Shown one piece after another: positions 12,763-23,880 of a DNA stretch of 64,000 nucleotides. This stretch comes from Monodelphis domestica. Its lineage: Eukaryota > Chordata > Mammalia > Didelphimorphia > Didelphidae. Positions within the stretch are counted from its first letter, which is position 1; every line of letters begins with the position of its first letter. The notes beneath the pieces were generated by a model, which made no database searches, was not told the origin of the DNA, and worked only from the letters and a program-made list of their open reading frames with translations. The stretch covers positions 10,602,257-10,666,256 of the forward strand of contig NC_077232.1 of assembly GCF_027887165.1 (NCBI RefSeq), given 5' to 3'. The position numbers and the translations under genes were made by a program.

Positions 12763-13271
12763 AATTGATATGGGGAGTGGCGCAGGCTCCTGATAATATT
12801 CTCCTTAGAAAATTAATTAAAGGAAAATATGAGAAATAAGAGAACATGTGGAAGTAAGAATTCCTAGATAGGGATGAGGATCAGAAAAGAGGATCAAGAT
12901 GATCAAGCGGGAGAATAGGGAATCAAGAGAGCGAACAGCTCCGGCTTCCTCACCTTTATTCAGGTGTGGATTGGGAGGTGTTCAATGAATCGTAACAAAG
13001 CATAGGTAATTGACATTGGTTGAAATGACAATGACAACAACAAAGAGGCGTGGGTAAATCCAATCCATGATTTGCAAATGAGTGTGCTCTGCACGCTATG
13101 TTAATGCCTTTGCTTTGAACAAAGGCAGTGTGGCCAAGTCAAGAGCCAGCTCACGAATCATACCCTGAATATCAAGAGGTTTGACCGGGTGTCTGGTAAC
13201 ACATATCAATATCATCACATCAATACATCAATCATACTTCTTAGATGCTTATATGTCTGGAATGCTACATA
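12763..13271 (-). mobile_element. 3' LTR of ERV-a
   Basis: On the minus strand it starts TGTAGCATTCC right after the polypurine tract. A poly(A) signal AATAAA is seen as TTTATT at 12956-12961. The sequence between the signal and about 12763 would be R/U5. The 3' boundary near GCGCCACTCCCC is a guess. It may extend further left. Confidence 0.6.
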
Positions 13272-13285
13272 TCCCCCTTTTTGTT

Positions 13286-14011
13286 TAAAAATAAACACAA
13301 AAGTGTATAATGCAAAATATAATAAAGAATAAATCAAAAGTGAATTCCAAATCAGATTGCAAAAAATAAATGTAAAAATTAAATAGGACTAATAATAAAA
13401 GTAAAAAATCATCTTAACTTATTAATAATTTTGTAAAAATAAGAAAAAATTATCTTCTCTAGTGATCCTGAATTAATGTGATATTAGTCCTATAGTTCAT
13501 AGGATTGGTGCATTGATATATCATATTACCCTGGTACAGCCAGGACTATAAGAAGCTGTCAGATCTTCCATAGATAAAAAAAAGGACTATATCTGGAGAT
13601 GAAAGGGAATTCCTTTCTTTCCCTTGTACTGATCATGTACCAACTTATGGATAAAGAAGCCAAGATGCCTGCCACATAGAAAAATGGTTGGAAGTTTAGT
13701 ACCAGGCTGACCTGTGAATGAGGGTGTCAAAACACCACATCTTTGTACCTCCAACCTTAGCAGCCAACATATCTCCATCTTGTATGGAATGTACATCTGT
13801 CTGTGGCTTAGGCTGTCTGGCCAAGTGTGAGGTATTCCTTGCATTCCCTTTTCATGCAATCAGACATAATATCTCAGAATAGTCACCTGCAATTTAACAA
13901 ATGCTGTCATGTTCTTACAGTCTCAAGCTTTTGGGGACATACAAAAACAAAAAGTGCACCTTCATAGCTCAGGATCAGAGCATTAATAGTACTTGCAATG
14001 TACTTCAAATA
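13286..14011 (-). other. ERV-a 3' region between envelope and polypurine tract
   Basis: It contains one open frame (13587-13859) with no recognised domain and very AT-rich sequence at 13300-13500. The rest of the envelope transmembrane subunit and its membrane anchor would be expected here, but I could not identify them. It is probably a decayed envelope 3' part. Confidence 0.35.
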
Positions 14012-14446
14012 TCACCAAAAGTTATGAAAAAGGAAAACAATTTCTTGTATAAACTCTTGGTTCTGAATTGAAGTAGTTAATGTAATTGTTGCTGTGGTCA
14101 ATGCCGTAATCATAACAGCGATGGACACTACTGCACCTATGACTATTAATACAAGATGTTTAGTGCGATGCATAATGATATTAAATGCTTTTTGAACAAT
14201 ATGTATAGTAGGCGTAGATGCCCATGTCTCTGTAAGATTCACCGGTAACCACACCAATGGTGGTTGGTACATAATAGCTATATATGTATCATCATGCATA
14301 GAATCTGTACATTGATGTAGGTGACAGTTTATGCATTGAATCTCATATAGCCCTTCCTTGTTTATAGAAATGTTAAGACTATTGCCCACTAACATTACAT
14401 AAGGAACAAATACACACAGTGACATTGATGTGAGTGGTATTTTCAA
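14012..14446 (-). pseudogene. ERV-a envelope fragment: SU end and TM fusion peptide
   Basis: The frame has two parts. The first is a cysteine-containing stretch with two N-glycosylation sites (near NISINK and VNLTET). After an RTK-type basic site comes a long hydrophobic Ala/Thr/Ile-rich segment (GAVVSIAVMITALTTATITL) followed by SIQNQEF. This is the expected layout for the junction of surface and transmembrane subunits in betaretroviral Env, where the hydrophobic run is the fusion peptide. The frame stops soon after, so the coiled-coil and membrane anchor are absent here. Confidence 0.65.
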
Positions 14447-14541
14447 AATAAATCCCTGGATTCATTATATTGACCTTAAATTTATGTATTGATTGGGTGG
14501 CAGCCAATATCTTCCATTGAGTATTTTGAATGGGACCTGCC

Positions 14542-15045
14542 TCAATAAGCAAGTCTAGGACCAGCTATATCAACCTCTAGCAATTCTTCAATCTTATGCT
14601 GTGTTGTGCATGGCATGTGCCATTTCTCATATTTCCTATTTCTATTTAAACGTGTCAATTGATCATAAAGTCCACACTGTAATGTGGGTCCCCAATTGTA
14701 CACCTCCAAGTTTGCCTTTCCTGGCATCTTAACCTTTCTAGGAGACTGGACAGAACAATCTGCCCATGACAAATCCCTGTGTAACGTTCCTATCTGGTTT
14801 GGGCATAATTTCTTGTCCCTGGGACGGTTAGGTTTAAATGGTGGACGAGCTGTATCATCTCCTTTTCCTATCACACCCATACCAATTCCTATATTAGTGT
14901 TGTCACTAGCACTTTTTACTATCCAAGCTTGAATTCTACAAGGTACACAGAATGAATTCCTTTTTTGAGAGTGTCTAGAAGACATACAAAACGGAGGGTA
15001 TACAGTAGAGCCTGAATAATTGTAATTTTCCCCTTCAGCTTCCAA
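14542..15045 (-). pseudogene. ERV-a envelope surface-subunit fragment
   Basis: This open frame of about 167 codons lies between integrase and the fusion-peptide frame. It has several cysteines (FCVPCRIQAW, LSWADCSV, LQCGLYDQL) and an N-terminal NYS glycosylation site. Position and composition fit the surface subunit of a class II envelope. It is out of frame with its neighbours and lacks the receptor-binding context needed for a specific assignment. Confidence 0.5.
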
Positions 15046-15091
15046 AGGAATGTTTCTGGCTAGAATTGGGGGCGGTAGTCATTTAGTATCA

Positions 15092-15358
15092 TTAACATAT
15101 ACAAGTGGGGGCTTGTCCATCCAAGTTAACATTATTTTTAAAATTTTTTTTTAAATTAAAAATTTTTTTTAACATTCTTAATATAGGAGGCTTAGGTATA
15201 ATGAACCAACAGACTTCAGCATGACAAATGTCCATCAGTATGATAATAGTAAATGTCATTAAAAGTAGTGAAATGTCAGTCTTTGGTGTAAACGTAGTCA
15301 CCAGTGATGTTTTCCAGCATGTCTGGAGTGTGGCTGGTGTGCAGCTAACTGGTGTCAT
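15092..15358 (-). pseudogene. ERV-a envelope leader-like fragment
   Basis: An 88-codon frame begins close to the integrase C-terminus, as env does in betaretroviruses. It has a hydrophobic central segment (LLLMTFTIIILMDICHAEVCW) that could be a decayed signal peptide. A poly(A/T) stretch at 15130-15175 interrupts it. Assignment rests mainly on position. Confidence 0.35.
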
Positions 15359-15399
15359 CAGGGTTGTTCATCTGCTTCTCTTCCAGGTCTCGAGCTGCC

Positions 15400-16050
15400 A
15401 GTGGCATTGTGCTTTGCCCTGGTTGCCCGTCTTCTCCTTCTGCATCTGGATCTGGTCCTCTCCATGGTTTGAGATGCTTAGTGGGAGTCCAGATGTCTCC
15501 ATCATCTGTAGAGATACAAGCAAATCCTCAACCCATTGTTATTAACCTGTTTGGTCCCTTATATACTTTTTCTCCTGGCAATCTTCAAAAAACCCAGGGC
15601 TGCTGAGTTGTGCCAGCTTTATCATGACCCTCAAAAGCATTTGCATAGGAGTAGCAGTCAGCCCTTCTGTGATGGAGAAGTGATTGATGGTTAGGAGTAC
15701 CATTTTTAACAATTTGTTAGGAATGATAGGCTTAGGTTTCAGAATATCACCTTCATAAATTGTTTGGTACTCCCCCTTTTGTTTTTGTATTTGCATTTTA
15801 AGAGTTCTGGTAGCCCTTTCCACAATAGCTTGTCCTGTGGAGTTACCTGGAATTCCGGTTTTATGGGCTATATTCCATAATTTGCAAAATTCTGCAAATC
15901 TTTTACTGGTATATGCAGTTCCATTATCAATCTTTATTTGGGTAGGAATGCCCAAATGTGCAAATGCTTCCAGCAGATGTGCAATAACATGACATACTTT
16001 TTCTCCAGTTTGGGCTGTGGCCCACATGACATGAGAGTAGATATCAACAA

Positions 16051-16114
<64 letters not shown>

Positions 16115-16410
16115 TTCCATCTTCCAAAAGGAACATATTGAGTTACATCCATTTGCCAAAGCTGGTTAGCTTTCAGACCTCGTGGATTAACTCCTGCTGG
16201 GAGAGGATTTGAAGAGAAAGGTGCACAAGAACTGCACTGCTGGATGATTTCCTTTGCTTATCTTTTGGTTATATCAAATTGATATTTGAGAGACTTGGCA
16301 TTTTGGTGCAATAAAGAGGACACATTAACTGCCTTCTGAAATGCAGAGGCAACTAATGTATCCACCTCTGAATTTCCCTCAGACAGAGGTTAGTGTGTGA
16401 ACAAATATGT
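15400..16410 (-). pseudogene. ERV-a integrase (pol 3' part), frame broken by microsatellite
   Basis: Integrase joins viral DNA to host DNA. Seen in order: an HHCC-like zinc region (16250-16360), a first catalytic Asp in WQMDVTQY near 16150, a second Asp in KIDNGTAY, and the catalytic Glu in GQAIVERATRTLK. The C-terminal part (GDIWTPTKHLKPW near 15470-15500) is typical of class II integrase. A (CA)n(TA)n tract lies between the first and second catalytic Asp and shifts the frame, so the two halves are in different frames. There is also a stop near 16260. It is non-functional. Confidence 0.85.
16051..16114 (+). repeat. (AC)n(AT)n microsatellite inside integrase
   Basis: About 47 bp of AC repeats is followed by about 18 bp of AT repeats. 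On the integrase strand it is read as alternating Tyr-Ile and Cys-Val codons, replacing a short strand of the catalytic core between PFGRWKY and VVVDIYSH. Confidence 0.95.
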
Positions 16411-16428
16411 GTTATAAAAATTTGTTTT

Positions 16429-19400
16429 ATGGAGAGCCAAATCAAAAATTAATTGGAAATTAAATAATATGATACTCAAAAATCGGTTAGTTAGAGAAGA
16501 AATCATAAAAACAATTAATAATTTCATTTAGGAAAATGACAATGGCAAGACATCCTTTCAAACCTTATGGGATGCAGCCAAGGCAGTACTTAGAGGAAAA
16601 TTCATATCCCTGAGTGCATATATTAACAAATTAGGGAGGACAGAGATCAAAGAATTGGAAATGCAAATCCAAAAACTTGAGAACGAACAAATTAAAACCC
16701 CCCAGAAGAAAACCAAACTAGAGATCCTAAAAATTAAGGGAGAAATTAATAAAATCGAAAGTGACAGAACTATTGAGCTAATAAACAAGACTAGAAGCTG
16801 GTACTTTGAAAAAACAGACAAAATAGACAAAGTACTGGTCAATCTAATTAAAAAAAGGAAAGAAGAATGGCAAATTAATAGCATCAAGGATGAAAAGGGG
16901 GACCTCACCTCCAATGAAGAGGAAATTAAGGCAATCATTAGAAACTACTTTGCCCAACTATATGGCAATAAATATACCAACCTAGGTGATATGGATGAAT
17001 ATTTACAAAAATATAAATTGCCTAGACTAACAGAAGAAGAAACAGATTTCTTAAATAATCGCATATCAGAAAAAGAAATCCAACAGGCCATCAAAGAACT
17101 TCCTAAGAAAAAATCCCCAGGGCCTGATGGATTCACCAGTGAATTCTATCAAACATTCAAAGAACAGCTAACTCCAATACTATACAAACTATTTGACATA
17201 ATAAGCAAAGAGGGAATTCTACCAAATTCCTTTTATGACACAAACATGGAACTAATTCCAAAGCCAGGCAGGCCAAAAACAGAGAAAGAAAATTACAGAC
17301 CAATCTCCCTAATGAATATAGATGCAAAAATCTTAAATAGGATACTAGCAAAAAGACTCCAGCAAGTGATCAGAAGGGTCATCCACCATGATCAAGTAGG
17401 ATTCATACCAGGGATTCAGGGCTGGTTCAATATTAGGAAAACCATCCACATAATTGACCACATCAATAAGCAAGCCAACAAAAATCACACGATTATTTCA
17501 ATAGATGCAGAAAAAGCCTTTGATAAAATACAACACCCATTCCTATTAAAAACACTAGAAAGCATAGGAATAGAAGGGTCATTCCTAAAAATAATAAACA
17601 ATATATATCTAAAACCAACAGCTAATATCATCTGCAATGGGGATAAACTAGATGCATTCCCAATAAGATCAGGAGTGAAACAAGGATGCCCATTATCACC
17701 TCTACTATTTGACATTGTACTAGAAACACTAGCAGTAGCAATTAGAGAAGATAAAGGAATTGAAGGCATCAAAATAGGCAAGGAGGAGACCAAGTTATCA
17801 CTCTTTGCGGATGACATGATGGTCTACTTAAAGAATCCTAGAGATTCAACCAAAAAGCTAATCGAAATAATCAACAACTTTAGCAAAGTTGCAGGATACA
17901 AAATAAACCCACATAAATCATCAGCTTTTCTATATATCTCCAACACAGCTCAGCAGCAAGAACTAGAAAGAGAAATCCCATTCAAAATCACCTTAGACAA
18001 AATAAAATACCTAGGAATCTACCTCCCAAGACAAACACAGGAACTATATGAACACAACTACAAAACACTCGCCACACAACTAAAACTAGACTTGAACAAA
18101 TGGAAAAACATTAACTGCTCATGGATAGGACGAGCCAATATAATAAAAATGACCATCCTACCCAAACTTATTTATCTATTTAGTGCCATACCCATTGAAC
18201 TACCAAAATACTTCTTCACTGATTTAGAAAAAACCATAACAAAGTTCATTTGGAAGAACAAAAGATCAAGGATATCCAGGGAAATAATGAAAAAAAAAAC
18301 ACATATGATGGGGGCCTTGCAGTCCCTGACCTAAAACTATATTACAAAGCAGCAGTCATCAAAACAATTTGGTACTGGCTAAGAAACAGAAAGGAAGATC
18401 AGTGGAATAGACTGGGGGAAAGCGACCTCAGCAAGACAGTATACGATAAACCCAAAGATCCCAGCTTTTGGGACAAAAATCCACTATTCGATAAAAACTG
18501 CTGGGAAAATTGGAAGACAGTGTGGGAGAGACTAGGAATAGATCAACACCTCACACCCTACACCAAGATAAATTCAAAATGGGTGAGTGACTTAAACATA
18601 AAGAAGGAAACCATAAGTAAATTGGGTAAACACAGAATAGTATACATGTCAGACCTTTGGGAGGGGAAAGGCTTTAAAACCAAGCAAGATATAGAAAGAA
18701 TCACAAAATGTAAAATAAATAATTTTGACTACATCAAACTAAAAAGCTTTTGTACAAACAAAACCAACAAAAACAAAAAAAAAAAACTAAAATCAGAAGG
18801 GAAACAACAAATTGGGAAAAAATCTTCATAGAAACCTCTGATAAAGGTTTAATTACTCATATTTATAAAGAACTAAATCAATTGTACAAAAAATCAAGCC
18901 ATTCTCCAATTGATAAATGGGCAAGGGAAATGGATAGGCAGTTCTCAGATAAAGAAATCAAAACTATTAACAAGCACATGAAGAAGTGTTCTACATCTCT
19001 TATAATCAGAGAGATGCAAATCAAAACAACTCTGAGGTATCACCTCACACCTAGCAGATTGGCTAACATAACAGCAAAGGAAAGTAATGAATGCTGGAGG
19101 GGATGTGGCAAAATAGGGACATTAATTCATTGCTGGTGGAGCTGTGAACTGATCCAACCATTCTGGAGGGCAATTTGGAACTATGCCCAAAGGGTGCTAA
19201 AAGAATATCTACCCTTTGACCCAGCCATAGCACTGCTGGGTCTGTACCCCAAAGAGATAATGGACACAAAGACTTGTACAAAAATATTCATAGCTGCGCT
19301 CTTTGTGGTGGCCCCAAACTGGAAAATGAGGGGATGCCCATCAATTGGGGAATGGCTGAACAAACTGTGGTATATGTTGGTGATGGAGTACTATTGTGCT

Positions 19401-19880
19401 AAAAGGAATAATAAAGTGGAGAAGTTCCATGGAGACTGGAACAACCTCCAGGAAGTGATGCAGAGCGAGAGGAGCAGAACCAGGAGAACATTGTACACAG
19501 AGACAAACACACTGTGGTATCATCGAACGTAATGGACTTCTCCATTGGTGGTGGTGTAATGTCCCTGAACAACTTGCAGGGACCCAGGAGAAAAAAACAC
19601 CATTCATAAGCAAAGGATAAACTATGGGAGTGGAAACACCGAGAAAAAGCAACTGCCTGAATACAGAGGTTGAGGGGACATGACAGAGGAGAGACTCTAA
19701 ATGAACACTCTATTGCAAATACTATCAACAAAGCAATGGGTTCAAATCAAGAAAACATCCAATGCCCAGTGGACTTACGCGTCGGCTATGGGGGGTGGGG
19801 GGGGGGGAGGAAAAGAAAATGATCTATGTCTTTAACGAATAATGCTTGGAAATGATCAAATAAAATATATTAAAAAAAAA
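16429..19880 (+). mobile_element. 5'-truncated L1 (L1-2) inserted in ERV-a
   Basis: It starts within ORF2 (ATGGAGAGCCAAATC), covers reverse transcriptase through the 3' UTR, and ends in an A run at 19871-19880. The left flank AAAAATTTGTTTT (16416-16428) matches AAAAACTTTGTTTT at 22198-22211, on the far side of the adjoining L1-3. Together they form a probable target duplication around the pair. It is antisense to ERV-a. Confidence 0.9.
16655..19532 (+). pseudogene. L1-2 ORF2 remnant (reverse transcriptase and C-terminal region)
   Basis: ORF2p copies L1 RNA into DNA at the target. Visible are the finger/palm region ([12 protein letters not shown]), a QVGFIPG motif, [15 protein letters not shown], the [13 protein letters not shown] block, and the catalytic FADDMMVY motif near residue 385 of the first frame. 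A cysteine-rich C-terminal segment ([19 protein letters not shown]) is typical of L1. The endonuclease is missing through 5' truncation. The frame breaks near 18290 and 18780, both in A runs, so the ORF is split in three. The original stop is the TAA at 19530-19532. Confidence 0.9.
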
Positions 19881-22197
19881 CACTAGAAAGCATAGGAATA
19901 GAAGGATTGTTCCTAAAAATAATAAACAGTATATATCTAAAACCATCAGCTAATATCATCTGCAATGGGGATAAACTAGATGCATTCCCAATAAGATCAG
20001 GAGTGAAACAAGGATGCCCATTATCACCTCTACTATTTGACATTGTACTAGAAACACTAGCAGTAGCAATTAGAGAAGAAAAAGAAATTGAAGGCACCAA
20101 AATAGGCAAGGAGGAGACCAAATTATTGCTCTTTGCAGATGACATGATGGTCTACCAAAAGAATCCTAGAGATTCAACCAAAAAGCTAATTGAAATAATC
20201 AACAACTTTAGCAAAGTTGCAGGATACAAAATAAACCCACATAAGTCATCAGCATTTCTATATATTTCCAACACAGCTCAGCAGCAAGAACTAGAAAGAG
20301 AAATCCCATTCAAAATTACCTTAGACAAAATAAAATACTTAGGAATCTATCTCCCGAGACAAACACAGGAACTATATGAACACAACTACAAAACACTCTC
20401 CACACAACTAAAACTAGACTTGAACAATTGGAAAAACATTAACTGCTCATGGGTAGGACAAGCCAATATAATAAAAATGACCACCCTACCCAAACTTATT
20501 TATCTATTTAGTGCCATACCTATGGAACTTCGAAAAAAAAATTTTACTGATTTAGAAAAAACCATAACAAAGTTCATTTGGAAGAACAAAAGATCAAGGA
20601 TATCCAGGGAAATAATGAAAAAAATACAAAGGAAGGGGGCCTTGCAGTCCCAGATCTCAGACTATATTATAAAGCAGTAGTCACCAAAACAATCTGGTAT
20701 TGGCTAAGAGACAGAAAGGAGGATCAGTGGAATAAACTCAGGATAAGTGACCTCAGCAAGACAGTATATGAAAAACCCAAAGATCCCAGATTTGGGGACA
20801 AAAATCCACTATTTCATAAAAACTGCTGGGAAAACTGGAGGAGAGTGTGGGAAAGATTAGGTTTAGATCAACACCTCACACCCTACACCAAGATAAATTC
20901 AAAATGGGTGAATGACTTGAACATAAAGAAGGAAACTATAAGAATATTAGGCGAACACAGAATAGTATACATGTCAGACCTTTGGGAAGGGAAAGACTTC
21001 AAAACCAAGCAAGACTTAGAAAGAGTTACAAAATGCAAAATAAATAATCTGGATTACATCAAATTAAAAAGTTTTTGTACAAACAAAACCAATGTAACCA
21101 AAATCAGAAGGGTAGCAACAAAGTGGGAAACAATCTTCATAAAAACCTCTGACAAAGGTTTAATTACTCAAATTTACAAAGAACTAAATCAATTGTACAA
21201 AAAATCAAGCCATTCTCCAATTGATAAATGGGCAAGGGACATGGATAGGCAGTTCTCAGATAAAGAAATCAAAACTATTAATAAGCACATGAAGAAGTGT
21301 TCTAAGTCTCTTATAATCAGAGAGATGCAAATCAAAATAACTCTGAGGTATCACCTCACACCTAGCAGATTGGCTAACATGACAGCAAAGGAAAGTAATA
21401 AATGCTAGAGGGGATGTGGCAAAGTAGGCACATTAATTCATTGCTGGTGGGGTTGTGAACTGATCCAACCATTCTGGAGGGCAATTTGGAACTATGCCCA
21501 AAGGGCGATAAAAGACTGTCTGCCCTTTGATCCAGCCATAGCACTGCTGGGCTTGTACCCCAAAGAGATAATAAGGAAAAAGACTTGTTCAAGAATATTC
21601 ATAGCTGCACTCTTTGTGGTGGCCAAAAATTGGAAAACGAGGGGATGCCCATCAATTGGGGAATGGCTGAACAAATTGTAGTATATGTTGGTGATGGAAT
21701 ACTATTGTGTTAAAAGGAATAATAAAGTGGAGGAATTCCATGGAGTCTGGAACCACCTCCAGGAAGTGATGCAGAGCGAAAGGAGCAGAACCAGGAAAAC
21801 ATTGTACACAGAGACTGATACACTGTGGTACAATCGAACGTAATAGACTTCTCCATTAGTATCAATGCAATGTCCCTGAACAATCTGCAGGGATCTAAAA
21901 AAAAAATACTACCCACAAGCAGAGAATAAACTGTGGGAGTAAAAACACTGAGGAAAAGCAACTGCTTGACTACAGGGGTTGAGGGGACATGACAGAGGAG
22001 AGACTCTAAATGAACACTCTAATGCAAATACGAACAACATGGAAATGGGTTTGAATCAAGAACACATGTGATAACCAGTGGAATCGTGTGCCGGCTGTGG
22101 GAGAGGGAAAGGTGGTGGGAGGGGGGGAAGGGAGGATAAGAAAATGATCTTTGTTTCCAGTGAATAATGTTTGGAAATGACCAAATAAAATAATGTT
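19881..22197 (+). mobile_element. 5'-truncated L1 (L1-3) in tandem with L1-2
   Basis: It starts within ORF2 (CACTAGAAAGCATAGG) immediately after the A tail of L1-2, and ends with its own 3' UTR and CCAAATAAAATAATGTTAAAAA. It is close to L1-2 in sequence. The best explanation is insertion into the A tail of L1-2, or the reverse order at the same spot. Confidence 0.9.
19907..21841 (+). pseudogene. L1-3 ORF2 remnant
   Basis: The frame holds the palm motif LFADDMMVY and the downstream thumb region, then shifts near 20625 into a second frame ending at 21408. Two Trp codons have become TAG (near 21405 and 21679) relative to L1-2. The same cysteine-rich C-terminus can be traced through the stops. 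It is inactive. Confidence 0.9.
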
Positions 22198-22230
22198 AAA
22201 AACTTTGTTTTGCCTTTGTAGTATCACTGT

Positions 22231-22668
22231 TTATGTGGTATGAAAGAAAAGAAATAAGTCTTCATCAGGGACAGGCTTGATTTTAGCTGTTTCCAAAGAG
22301 TTAACTAAATTGACTACATACGATGAATCACATATGATGTTGCAAGCTTGTGTTACATCCTTAAGTACACTCCTGACCGCTGCTAATTCAGCCTTTTGGG
22401 GGGAACCGTACTGAGTGTGCAGCAACAGCACATGCTCATCTGCTACTGCCCCTGCGTTGTCATTCTTTGATGCATCCGTATAGACATTCACAGCATTAAC
22501 AATTGGATGCATAGATGTTATTTTTGGAAAAATGACAGGAGTTAATTTCCCAAATTGTAATATTTTATTACCAGGAATGTGATTATCCATCTTTCCTGTA
22601 AAATCCGCAAGAGCAATTTGCCACGGTAGTGACTGTGCAAATAAATTCTGAACCCGTTCTCGTGTCAT
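22231..22668 (-). pseudogene. ERV-a RNase H
   Basis: RNase H degrades the RNA strand of the RNA-DNA hybrid in reverse transcription. The catalytic carboxylates can be seen in order: Asp in VYTDASKN, Glu in QKAELAAV and Asp in ICDSSYVV. Preceding sequence (LFAQSLPWQIALADF) fits the connection/RNase H boundary of class II pol. The frame ends near 22231. The remaining C-terminal part is separated by the two L1s and resumes at about 16410 with PLSEGN. Confidence 0.85.
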
Positions 22669-23066
22669 AGGAATATGATGGTGTCGGGGTCAGCACCTAC
22701 TAATTGCTGGGATCTTTTTCTGATCTGAGTGACTATTAATATCATGAGCTCTAAGTAACTTGTGAGTGATTTAGTTTGCTGATTGGCTAGATGAATCCAT
22801 TCAATCATATGCTCCCCTTGAGGTATTGCACCCAAGGGTGTGTATCTAGTACTTATGACTGATGCTACTAAAGGTAGGGAAGGATCAATCCTGTTTAAAC
22901 TAGCTGCTGATAAAGCTGCTTCCACTCTTTGCAATTCCGCTTCAGCTTTGGGTGACAGCGTTCTGGGGGAGGATAGCGAAGGGTCTCCCTTCAGAGCGGC
23001 AAATACGTTTTCAAATTGTCCTGTTGTGATTTTCAGAAAAGGTCTAAGCCAGTTAATATCTCCCAT
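22665..23066 (-). pseudogene. ERV-a RT connection/thumb region
   Basis: The frame opens with MGDINWLRPFLKITTGQF, the typical start of the connection region after the RT palm in betaretroviral pol. It continues with a SPRTLSPKAEAELQRVEAAL segment and overlaps the RNase H frame by four bases. The RT palm lies upstream beyond the SINE at 23072-23277. Confidence 0.85.
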
Positions 23067-23071
23067 TAACT

Positions 23072-23277
23072 TTTTTTTTAAATTAAAACCTTACCTTCCG
23101 TCTTGGAGTCAATACTGTGTATTGGCTCCAAGGCAGAAGAGTGGTAACGGCTAGGCAATGGGGGTCAAGTGACTTGCCCAGGGTCACACAGCTGGGAAGT
23201 GTCTGAGGCCAGATTTGAACCCAGGACCTCCCATCTCTGGGCCTGGTTCTCAATCCCCTGAGCCACCCAACTGCCCC
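23072..23277 (-). repeat. tRNA-derived SINE in ERV-a pol
   Basis: This full-length antisense copy has a TTTTTTTTTAAATTAAAACC tail at the left and a GGGGGCAGTTGGGTGGCTCAGG head at the right. The target duplication CTCCCATTAACTTTT is on both sides, so the insertion postdates ERV-a. Confidence 0.92.
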
Positions 23278-23292
23278 CTCCCATTAACTTTT

Positions 23293-23880
23293 GAAAATCA
23301 TTTCACGTGTTTAAACAATCCCTACGGATCTCTATCTTTTGAGGCCTAATTCCTGATCATACACAATCGTGCCTAGATAGTAGGTTCACTTTGAATCTTC
23401 TCACCAGAAATCCCAAGCTGTGCTTTCGTTAAAGCTGCTGTGCAGTTCCTCAACCCTGCCACTAGATGGCGCTGCCAGCAAAATATCCTCTAAGTATTGG
23501 CAGCTATATAGATTTTCGTATTTTTTCCTGACATCTTCGAATGCTTGTGCCACAAATTTTTGATACAAACACGAACTTACTCTCATCCCCATTGGTAACA
23601 TGGTCCATTCAAATCTTTTGAATGGACTATTAAAATTTATGGAGGGGACTGAGAAAGCAAACCTATGGCAGTCCTGTGGGGAAAGTTGAATATTGAAAAA
23701 AACAATCTTTTAAATCTATTCCTATCAAGTTCCAATTCGTGGGAATGGGGCTAGGGGAAGGGAGGCCTGGTTGGCGGGTGCCCATGTCAAGCATTTGCTC
23801 GTTTACCTTTCTTAAATCCTGAACTAGCCTCCATTTCCCTGACTTTTTGGGTACCAGAAAAATAGGCGTGTTCCATGGGC
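23293..23880 (-). pseudogene. ERV-a reverse transcriptase palm, decayed
   Basis: The segment reads [20 protein letters not shown] and DLRKVNEQM, then a segment with a first catalytic Asp in [10 protein letters not shown]. After a frameshift come LPMGMRVS and the active-site loop. The loop reads YLEDILLAA, where class II enzymes have a Met-Asp-Asp core, so one catalytic Asp is changed to Glu. Several frame breaks are present. The N-terminal part of RT is missing because the sequence joins directly to gag near 23880. Confidence 0.85.

Noticed and set aside
16021..16160. Short Cys-Val and Tyr-Ile repeat peptides as a possible small protein
   Set aside because: They are produced by the dinucleotide microsatellite. 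There is no gene beyond the integrase relic.
16558..17817. Minus-strand frames under L1-2 and plus-strand frames under L1-6
   Set aside because: They are antisense shadows of L1 ORF2.
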